64,000 nt of DNA from Aporophyla lueneburgensis (Eukaryota > Arthropoda > Insecta > Lepidoptera > Noctuidae): NCBI GenBank assembly GCA_932294355.1, contig OW028761.1, positions 13,403,017 to 13,467,016 on the forward strand. Direction: 5' to 3'. The first letter of the stretch is position 1, and each line of letters begins with the position of its first letter. The notes beneath the pieces were generated by a model that worked only from the letters and a program-made list of their open reading frames with translations, was not told the origin of the DNA and searched no databases. The position numbers and the translations under genes were made by a program. Shown here in pieces: positions 34,601 through 46,600 of the stretch.

Positions 34601-37600
34601 TACTTTGCGTCATATTTAAATTCTGTCCCATTTGGTTAACACTCTGACCCAAAATCTGGTTATTCTGTCCCATTTGATGCACGCTCATGTTTTGGGTCAA
34701 CTGACTCATCATATTACTGCCTGGTCCAATGGGATTATTCGGGAACTGATTCCCAATTTGGTTGTTCATGAACGGAGCCCCTTGTCCCATTGGGTTGACG
34801 TGGTTCTGTAGTAGTTGGTTGTTTTGTCCCATTTGGTTCATCAGTTTACTGAGTGGCTGGTTCATTTGTCCCATACTGTGGTTCATAGACTGTTGTGGTG
34901 CAAATGGAAGTGGTACCGGTGCCTGGAGACCCGGTGGCCTTTGGAGTATTACCGGGGGAAATCTTGGCTGGAAAATAAAATATCACTACGTTAGTCTAAC
35001 AGCAAGTAATAAAGATTTTAAAGTACTTTTAGAAACAACATTTTTGTTTGAAAAGAGTGTCCATGGAGTTTTAATTTTATTTGTTGGTATATTGGGTTGG
35101 CTGGCTGACATTTGGCAAATGATTAATTTAATGTTCTGTGTCTCGTAATGGTAATTATTTGTCTACCTACAATCAAGATTATCTAACTAAACAGACAGCT
35201 GTTTTACTGAACAGTTTGTTGCGCCACTTCCTCTTAACAGCTCTTAAAAGCACTAGAAAGTGGTGAGGGGCGGGCGTGCCGGGGGACTGTCTTATGTAAT
35301 TTTATTTATTTATGTAAGACTTTACGCACACAAATGTACAGAGGCGGACTTAATGTCATAGGCATTTTCTACCAGTCAACCTTTGGGTGATGCAGAGACA
35401 TACACTGGTAGGTGCAATACATTTGAGAATGTGTAGATGAATTAATATTTTAAAATATAACCGCATAAGCCTATTTAAGACTACAGTATAAGTTTTAAAC
35501 CAGTGCGCAAATTTTAACAAATTAAATTTAAACGAGTTTAATAACCATACAATTTTTATTTTGATATCTTAGTACAAAAACAAAAGTTATCGTTAACGAA
35601 AGATGTTTATTTTGAAACTGGTTTTTATAGTAACTTACGCGCGGCACCGGCGCGGCGGCGAAGGTGAACGACCGAACGGAGCTACAACTACCTACCAGCT
35701 TTTGATCGGTCAAAATTCTAAGAAGTTCGAAGTACCTAAGTGCCGGCGCGCGGTTACTGACCTATTCCTATTGGCGATTTCATATGACGAAATATGTAGG
35801 GTGTCCACAATTTACTGAATTAAGGTCGGATAAAAATGAAAAAAAAGTATTGTAAAGATAGTTGAAATGTGTTCTATTACTGTGATACTGAAGCACCAAA
35901 CAATTTGCGCACTGATTATTTTTTTTCCTGTATAAATATAATTGAGATTTTGACGTTCGAAAAAGGCTGATTCTCAGCCTAATTTGAATAAATTGACTTT
36001 TGATTTTAGAGCAATGGTCAAAGCTGTTTAATATAAAATGTTTAACTGACCTGAAAGTAGTTTTGGTTGTAGGAGGGCTGCTGCACCGGCTTCTGGCGTA
36101 GTTGCCGCTCCAGCTCCTCAACTGTGCACACATTCTTTAGCCCCGGTACCGGTTGCGAGGGAAAAGAACTGTTATTCACCTGGAGGAAAAACAAAACAAA
36201 ATAAAACATCATGACATTAAGCTCCGAAGGCATGCAGTGTTGTACTCCTGCCAGGGTCGCGAGATTATTTCGAAAGAGATACCGTGGCCCTGGCATATAC
36301 GCAACTGAAGGAACACGGGCGGGTTTTAGTCAGTAAAACTCTGACACGCCCTTCCGCTCCACCCTAGAGCGGGAGAAGTCATTTGATGATTTCCCACCGA
36401 CAAAAAAAAGGCAGTGTTGTTCTTATAGTATAATGTAGACCGTAGACCATTATTTCACCAGTTATATTTAATTACAATATAATAGTAGACGGAAGGAATT
36501 AGCGAATTGTTTATAGTGTTTTAGCTGGGTAGAGGTAGTGCAACAAACTTGCCAGCAATTTATGGTTACTGCACGTAGAGTAAGAGAAGAGACATCTGTC
36601 TCGGTTTAATCTATATATATAAAAATTAATCCCTATTTCCCTTGGTCACGCCATCACGCGTGAACGGCTGGACCGATTTGTCTTTTTTCTTTTTTGTTGT
36701 GTTTGTTATTGTCAGGAGAAGGTTCTTATGAAAGAAAAACGCAACAAAAAAAAAAGTGAAATCGGTCCAGCCGTTCACGCGTGATGGCGTGACCAAGGGA
36801 AATAGGGATTCATTTCTATATATATAGATAGATACCAATTCTAATTAAATAGTTATTGTTAAGACAGGACAACGTCTGTCGGGTCAGCTAGTTTGTATAT
36901 ATATATAAGTATGTATAATAGTACATATGAGGAGGTGTGGAAGAAAAGGTGTCATTTACGTATTTTGCTCAACTAGGTTTTTTTTTAATCGGCTCAAAAT
37001 GTTAAATTATATCTGTAACTCCCAAAATTTTGTTAAAAAAATGACTAGTTTCATAGAAAAATCGATCTGAACTGCTGCTTTCGGAACAAAAAGTTACATT
37101 TTATTGAACCACAGTGATTATTAAGACTTGAATTTTATTCAAAAAGTGGCATATTCTTAAGAAATACGTTTCAAGAGTCTTTAGTCTGTTCAAACCGGGT
37201 ACAGTACCGGACATAAATGCTGTGTGATTTTGTATAGGAGGGTATAGGATAAAAACTTTTTAGCGAAAAAATAAACCGCCGAAAAAACTGAAAAGCAAAA
37301 AAATAATATACCTTAAAATTATTTCGGCGGTTTTCGCTTTTTCAAAGGTGCTAAAAAGAAGGATGTTGAAAGTTTATTTAAAAAGCAGTTTGGAGAAGAC
37401 TGGAAAAATGAGCCTTCATTAAAATGGTATTGTGATATTTTGTATGACAGTAACGTAAGTGAAAATGACAATGAAGATAATGGAAGATAAGAAAATATGG
37501 TGAGATAAAAACTTGAAAGCTTTCAAGCATCTGTATAAAATTGAGTAATTGCGTAAGAATCTGGCTTTTTTTTTTGGATGGGAAATCATCAAATGACTTC

Positions 37601-40600
37601 TCCCGTCAGACTTTTACTGACTAAAACCCACTCGTGTTCCTTCAGTTGCCCATGTGCCAGGGTCACGGTATCTCTTTCGAACAATCACGCGACCCCGGCA
37701 GGCATCGGTTCTAGCAGACCCCTTCAAGAATCTGGCTTTGTTTATATTTCTATCAAATAGTTTTGAACAGTTTGAACAGTTTCCATTCTAACCGAATACA
37801 GCTAAGTAGCAATATTTTACATGAAGAAACTGCCTATCTAACCTCCACAGCCCTTGGTGTCTTACCAAGGGCTGTGGAAGTCAGATTGGCAGGACATTAT
37901 TAAAATCAGGGACTTAAAACTCATAATAAAGTTTTCAACTAAGTTGAGAGCCTCTGATTTCTACAATCCAGTTAGTGGGTAATACGATACCCTTTGGTAA
38001 GACTGGTTGTCAGACTTTCGGGCTTCTGACGACCCGTAACGACTGTCTAAGATGTACAAACGATAGCCGCGACCAACGGCTTTCCGAGGCACGGACGGAC
38101 CTTGGTATGAAAAGATGCCCAGACCCATCCACGGACAAACCGCGGCAAGCGTAGCTTACTCTGATCGATCAATCCGTGTGACTGTTAATACTTAGCCACA
38201 AGCCGCTCAATGTAGTTCTGATCAGACTTTAGGTAAGACCTATTTATTTATTGTTATGTATGTATGTAGTGCTATGAGGGCGAGCGGGCTGCGTCCCGCC
38301 CCTCCCCGCGCCGGGTGCTAATTAATGTATAAGGATTAAACCAGTGTGCAACAGGCTAGCGAGCTTAATTGACCAGTGTCACCGTCCTTCCGCATTTTAC
38401 CTACTTCCATATCTAACACTAGCTTCTGCCCGCGACTACGTCTGCGTTAAATTTCTTGCTCCCCCGACCCTTCCCGTCGCGTCGAATCGCCTACCCGTGC
38501 GATTTTCCCCGTTTTTGCAACATTTTTCATTACTGCTCCGCTCCTCTTAGTTGTAGCGTAATGATATATAGCCTATAGCTTTTCTCGACAAATAGGCTAC
38601 CTAACACAAAAAAGATTTTTTCTATTCGGATCAGTAGTTCCTGCGATTAGCGCGTTCAATCAATCAAACAAACAAACTCTTCAGCTTTATAATATTAGTA
38701 TAGATTTATGTATACTCACAGTGGGTGCTGTAGGGAAGATCGGGTCGTGTCTCCACACACTAGAACCGAATGCTCTAGAGTGGGGCGCGTCTGTCTCGTC
38801 CAGTACTAACTGGGAGAGTGATGCCTCTGTAACAAGAAAGTGTTATTTTATTAAGAAAGAAAAAACATTTCTTTACGGTAAACATGACACCAAGAAAGAA
38901 TCAAAAATATAAAAAGCGCGAGTCGGACACACGCACGAAGGGTTACGAACCATTATGGCCAAAAAAAATCACGTTTGTTGTAAGGGAGCCCCCTTTAAAT
39001 ATTTGTTATTTTAATTTAATTGATTATTTTTAAATTGAATATTTAACTAAATATTCTTTTCAACCTGTTGCCGGTATCAATATCGAGCAAAAACGAGCAC
39101 AAAAATCACGTTTGTTGTATGGGAGCCGTACAGCCAGTCATATTTTATTGTTTTTTTTTTAGTATTTGTTTTTATGCCACAAAAATACATCCTCTGAGAA
39201 AATTTAAACTATCGAACTATCAAGATTCATGAGATACAGCGTGGTGACAAACAGACGGAACGACGGACAGCGGAATCTTAGTTATAGGGCCCTGTTTTAC
39301 CCTTTAGGTACGGAACCCTAAAAAGCTGAGGGATAAGATATTTCACATTCACGCAAACCGGCCATAGCTCAGCATAATGCTGCGAACCTCTGACAGACAG
39401 AGACACAGCGCTGGTTTTCAGCAACAGCCGGCGCTGACGTGATAACGTCAACCGGTGTGGCAAACAATGAGTAAAATAAAAAAAGGATTATGTGGTTTTT
39501 ATGAACCCACGGTAAAACTGAAACTTTTTTCACATTATAGAAACTAAAAATTTTCGGAGTATATGCAATAGCTTAATAAAAAGACTTAATTTAATATTCA
39601 TACGAAATAAGTTAAATAATAAATTCAAGCACTCAAAATTGAAATAAATCCATAAACAACAACATGCACCAGCGAGCGCCTTTCACTTTATCCTTGACCC
39701 GCGGCCGACCGTCACGCGACATGCAACACACAGACGAAAAAGTGTGAGACGATGTAATAAAAATTTAAGATTTAGTATTTGTACTTTTTAAAGTGAAAAA
39801 AGTACAAATACTAAATCTTAAATGATTTTATCTGTCTGTGTTTTGTTTATATGTTCTATTAGTTTTAATGATGCAGTTTGTAACGGGAGGAGACGCCCTA
39901 GAAGTACATACAACGTGTAACATAATTAACGCAAGACCTCATAGACCCCAATTAGAGTTTTGAGTCAAAAGTATAATACAATAACCATAAATTACGCTAA
40001 CTGACTTGACTCTAGCATTACTTTTTAGGGTTCCGTTGCCAAATGGCGCCAAATGGCAAAAAACGGAACCCTTATAGATTCGTCATGTCTGTCTGTCTGT
40101 CCGTCCGTCCGTATGTCACAGCCACTTTTTCCGAAACTATAAGAGCTATGCTGTTGAAACTTGGTAATTAGATGTATTCTGTGAACCGCATTAAGATTTT
40201 CACACTAAAATAGAAAAAAAACAATAAATTTTGGGGTTCCCCATACATAGAACTGAAACTCAAAAATGTTTTTTTTCATCAAACCCATACGTGTGGGGTA
40301 TCTATGAATAGGTCTTCAAAAATGGTAATGAGGTTTCTAATATCATTTTTTTCTAAACTGAATAGTTTGCGCGAGAGACACTTCCAAAGTGGTAAAATGT
40401 GTGTCCCCCCCCCCCCCCCCGTAACTTCTAAAATAAGAGAATGATAAAACTAAAAAAAATATATGATGTACATTACCATGTAAACTACCACCGAAAATTG
40501 GTTTGAACGAGATCGAGTGAGTAGTTTTTTTTTTAATGTCATAAATCGTAAACCGCAATTTACCTTACATTCAATCAACTGAAATACAAAAATTAAAAAA

Positions 40601-43600
40601 AAAAACATTTATTTTTAAACCGAGAATACCTACAGGTTTGTACGGAACCCTCGGTGCGCGAGTCCGACTCGCACTTGGCCGGTTTTTTTTGTTAATTAAA
40701 ATTGTCCTAGCTGCTGCTGCAAAACCTGCTTAGGTATTGTTTGTCGAATCGGTGAGCTCCTTAAGGAACTCAGAACTTAAGTTCTGAGTTGAACTGCACG
40801 ATTACTAGCTAAGGCTGATGCCTGCCAGGGTCACGGGTCACGGATTTGACTGGCCTGTTAGTCTAGTGGTTAGTGACCCTAACTGCTAAGATTGAGGTTG
40901 TGGGTTCGATTCCCACCCAGTACAAATCTTTGTATGATGTGCACGATTATTTGTTCTGTGTCAGGGTGTAATTTATCTTTAATATGTATGTATTTAGAAA
41001 TGTATAAGTATATTTATCAGTTGTCTGGTGGCCATAGTACAGGCTATGCCTAGTTTGGGATCAGATAACGGTGTGTTGGTTGTCCTGAGATATTATAAAT
41101 ATACTAGCATTTGCCAGCGGCTTCGCCCGCGTGGCGGTCGGAAATTATCCCGCGGGAACATACTACCGGGATAAAAAGTAGCCTATGTCCTTTCTCAGGC
41201 TCTAAACTATATGTGTACCAAATTTTATTTAAATCGGTTCAGTAGTTTTAGCAGGAAAGCGTGACAGACAGACAGACAGACCGACAGACAGACAGAGTTA
41301 CTTTTGCATTTATAATATTAGTATGGAAGTATGGATGTCTTACCAAGCTGCGTGTTGGCAAGGTCGTCGATGCCGCTGCTGTTATGTCTCCGGCTGCTCT
41401 CCAGCTGCTCCGCCAGCTGCTCATGTTCCACCTCCCAGTCGAACTCGTCAGCTGAAACATTAAACTCCATTAGATTCCGTACTATAGTACTGTACTTATA
41501 GAACACCCACATTTCGTCAGTTATATTGAAGTCCCATAAAAATAATAGGAAAAAACTTTTTACAAAAAAAAAACAACAACCGACTTCCTTAAAAAAAAAA
41601 AAAAACACTACAAAGTCAAAAATAACTTTAATTTCGGAATTCGGTGTCTTAGGATATGATTTTAAGGTTTTTTGCCACTGACTTCCGAAATTAAAGTTAC
41701 TTTTGACTTTGTAGTGTTTTTTTTAAGGAAGTCGGTTGTTTTTTTTTTTTTGTAAAAAGTTTTTATTTTTAACTTTTTAGTTACGATAGATACCCTGCAC
41801 TAATCTAATCGCGTTATTCGTTCATTTGTCGCGCAAATACTTAATGCAAATTTAAGAGTTATATGGCTTTCACATGGATCCCATTGTCTGAATGGAACCA
41901 AAATGGGACCATTAGGAAAGCACCAGCTTTCAAATAAAAAAAGAATCATCAAAATCGGTTCACCCAGTCAAAAGTTATGAGGTAACAAACATAAAAAAAT
42001 ACAGTCGAATTGATAACCTCCTCCTTTTTTTGAAGTCGGTTAAAAAGCGTGGGGTCCCTCATATCAATTAAAAAGTACCTCAAAAAGCATCCCACACTTA
42101 TTTCCATTATTTTCTACTTTTTCTATGAAAGCAGATCTTTGATTTCATATTGTTTCAGAACATTTAATATGTTAGCTGTAAGTTTATCGAATAGAATAAA
42201 ATAAAACATAGGTGCCCTCCATCTTCTCTCGCTCTAATAGTCCGATGTTCCAAAGACACTAAGAGAGAGATCAGGTGCCAAACTTCGGTCTACTTCTGAG
42301 AATATCTTCACAGAAAAATCCAGTAACTTTTGTATAGCACATCCCGGTATTCGAACCCGGTACCGCATGTTCCGCTGAATATATAATATTGACTGCCCCG
42401 TTGATCTCGTGGCCGTAAGCGCGACTGCTGAGCATGGGGTCCTGGGTTCGATTCCCAGGTCGGGCAAAGTGTTATTGGGGTTTTCCCCTTAAAAAATTCT
42501 TAGTAACAACCCGGCGTTTAAAACTTGACGGTGTGAAACCCCCGTACTTCGGGGAAGCACGTTAAACCGTTGGTCTTGCACCTGATCTCTCTCCGGTCGT
42601 GTCGGATTGCCGTCCCATCGGACTATGAGAGTGAGGGAAGAGTGAGTGCCCCTGTGTCTGCGCACACATATTGTACACTATAATATCTCCAGCGCCGATG
42701 GCTAGTCTCCGTTGGGATTGGCCGCCATGCCCGAAATACGGTCTGGAGGATTATATTAGCATATTGCACACAATCAGTGTTTTAGAAAATCTATACAATT
42801 AAAATATGTTATCTTATCTTTTGTCAACTTATAAATTACAAAACCATAATTAACTAATCACATTGATCAACCATTAACTTATTGTTTGCCTCCTTGCCTC
42901 CTAAGATACAGGATCTTCCTAGTTTAGGAGACAGGGCTCAAATTTTTGTATTTGACTGTATTTTTAACGAATATGTGTGTGCAAATCTGTGACAAATGTT
43001 CTTTGCCAATAAATAAATATTATTAAATATTGTTTTGAAAATATATTTGTTAATGTTTGCGTGACGTTTCAGACCCTGTCCTAATACAAGTGACTAGCAC
43101 TTCGCTCGCGGGAAATGTATAAGCTCATGTTACTCCAGAATAAAGTAGTTTTCTATAAGTGAAAGAATTTTTAAAATCGGTTAAGTAATCTTTGAGTTTA
43201 TCCATTATAAACAATTTTACAATAGTTTTTTTTTGTGACAAATGCGTGCACTGACTGAACAGGTCCACTCAATATTTGTGGTTCTTTCCTCAAAAGATCA
43301 TTTCAGACACCAAACATGGTTTTCACATAGTGTGACCAAAATTATGTCTAGACTTTAAAAGAGACTGTGACCTCTGAGTTTGTTTCTTCTCAGAGTAGTC
43401 AGATAGGAAACGCCGACCTCATCTAGTTTTAAAAATATCATTGACGTGTATGTTTGTACAAACCTACTTGCAGATAAAATCATTTACCATTTACAAACAA
43501 TCAAATGTTTCCTCTTTATAACATTCGTTTAGATCGCGTAAGTTAGTAATCGTCCCACACTATCATTTGTAGCAAAAACGGCAAGACAATCGGCGAAGTC

Positions 43601-46600
43601 TGTCGGCGCGACTACGCGTTCACGTTCGCCGAACAAAACAAACGCGATGATCGCTTGTATTAGGACACGGCGCTGACAATTATTTTAAAGCAGAACCCAA
43701 TTTAATTATAAATTAATATTAGAAGCATGATGGTAGCAAATATTTATTTTATATGTCCCAGTCACCCGTTTTATGGCAATTTATGAAGAAAACACGCTTA
43801 TCAATATGAGTTTGTGATTGGATGCAAATTTCGTAACATTTCAGCCGTAAGACGTCCACTGCTGGACGTATGCCTCCCTCAAAGGGAGGGGGTTTGTCAT
43901 AATCGCCACGCTTGGCAGGCGGATTGGCGATCGTAGGATGGTGGTAAAATGCATAGAGAACGCTACTGCCCATTCTCTAGCAAGTCACTTACTAGCCTTT
44001 AACGACGAAGAAATGGTATGATTCAATTTTTTAAGTTCGGCACCACACGGAACATTATCGGAATAACATCTAAAGTGCCAAGCTCGAATTTGGCTACGAG
44101 CTTAGCATTTTCAGTAGCGTCCATCAACTCCTGTAGCGTGCAGACAACAGGACACGCTGGACAAGATATCAAGTGCCGCGTTGTTTGTGGGATAGCACTA
44201 CATTTACAATCCAGGGCGGAGTCTTCTGTGACCACCTGAGCAGATTTTTTTTTACTTCGGTCTATCTGATTCCGGAGTCTATTTAAAGACTTTCAGGAAA
44301 GCTAAGGCATCTCGTGTCCAGGTGCGAGATCGACTAAATAACATTGTCTTTAAAATATGATTCGCGACATCCATCTTTTTTACTGTGTCTGGGTGTAATT
44401 TATCTATAATATATGTATGTATTTAGAAATATATAAGTATGTATATCAGTTGTCTGGTTGCCATAGTACAGGCTCTGCCTAGTTTGGGATCAGATAACGT
44501 TGTGTAGGTTGTCCTAAGATATTATTATTATTATCTTTTTTACTCTAAATGTTATTGATAAACGTGTTTCCCAAATGAACAAGCCTCCTGTATGTCTCCA
44601 GCGGTGACAAAGATATAATACTTACAACCTTGACCAAATGTCTCGTCGTTGAGAGCATCATATTCATCCTCCGATGGCTCGCCACCTCCCTCGTCATCAT
44701 TTAAGTTCTGGAACAAAAAAAATATTTATTTATTGTGAGTTGGATATACATACATAATCAGCGTATAATGTTCCCGCTGCTGGAATGCAAGGTTCCTCCC
44801 GGTGAGAGGTAGTGGGCTGGTATCCACCATGCCCAGGCTATCAATTTACCCAGTAACTGGATTGTGGAGGTCAGATAGGCAGTCTGCATCCGGTTGGACT
44901 AGAAGCCGACCCCTACATAGTTGGGAAAAGGCTAGGCAGATGATGATAATCAAAGTTATTTTTCCAAAAATGTGTTTACAAGTTCGGAAACGAAATCGTG
45001 AACACAGTATATCTTTATCAACTATACATGAAACAGTTATGTTTCATTGTAATAAAGAGATGAGCAAAATGGGGCCAGTGTTGTCATAGCAGGAGTCTTG
45101 AATAACAATGTCAAAGTGACCTAGATATCACAAAAACTGCATTTATGTTGTACATTACAGAGACTGTTTTTGTTTGTTTAACTTTATAGACTGTGATTTT
45201 ATCTTCCTTTATCTTCTGATCGTGACTTCGCCCGCGTGGTAGTCAAGTCTACTAGACCGGAACAGTTAGATCTGGTATAAGACAGTAGGCTGCCATATTC
45301 GCTCCCTTTCTGAGTGGAATATACAGTATAGTCTTCTAGAATGTATTTCGGCCATGGAAACCAATCTCAACGGCGACTAGCCATCGGCGCGAGAGATATT
45401 ATAGTGCACAAGTGTGTGCGCTGATACTCTTCCCTCACTCTCATTGTCCGATAGTATGGCAATCCGACACGACCGGAGAGAGATCAGGCACAGGACAGAT
45501 GGAGTAACATGCTTTCCCAGGCCCAGGGGTATCACACCACCAAACTCCGGGCTGCTACTAAGAAATTCCTGATGGAAAACCCAATAACACGTTGGTTGAC
45601 ATGTTCCCATGACAACCAAAGTTATTGGGTTTTTCCATCAGGAATTTAGGACCAGTAGCTGCGCTTGCAGCCACGGGACCACTGGGGCAGTTAAAGAGGA
45701 ATATAGTAAGTCAGCCCTTCCACCATCGTCCACCTTCACAGTGACTCCATATGGAATTCCACCAATCAACCACATTGCAGAATTATAATCACTAAACTTA
45801 CTAACACAACCATATCATCATTTGTCTGCCCTTACACTGAACACTTCTCTATTAGTCATCATCTTTTTACACTGAACACTTCTCTATTAGTTACTAAGAG
45901 TCAGTATTTTATTAATGCTTAGAGATTCTTATGTTGATCATAAATGAAACCATAAGTAAAACCCTTAAAACTCTTACAATATACATTTATTGAAAGAGTT
46001 CTTTTTAAAATGATTATGGTTTTCAATTGTTGCAGGAAGTCACAGTTAATTTTTCAGTGCACATTAGTGTTAATAATACATTACCTTCAAAATCAATCTG
46101 CCTAGCCATTTCCCAACTATGTTGGGTTCGGCTTTCAGTCTAACAGGATGCAGCCGAATATTTGTATTTTATATAGAGCAACCGTTTATCTGACTAGCAC
46201 AACCCAGTTACAGGTAAAACAATAGCCCTTTGGTAAGACTGGTTGACAGACCTTTGAGCTTCTGATAGTTATTCATTTATGGAAAGTGGTTAGTGTTTCT
46301 GTCAGCCACCAATTAGTCACAACACTATTAGGATATTTGGGTTGTTCATGTTGTATGCAGCCAAAATAAGATAAGAGGATTATACATACATACATAAACA
46401 AACAACTTTTCCCATGGGGGTGAGCAGAAACTACAAAACTTGCTTGAGAGGATTGTCAAGAAGATTAATGAGGTCAGGTGGCATTTTATTTTGTTCTAGA
46501 ATATTTTTACAACAGGAGGTTATAATTTATTCAGTATACTGATTGATATTAACTGAAATATTATGGAACTTTAATCATTTATGCTCTAGAATGAATAATG

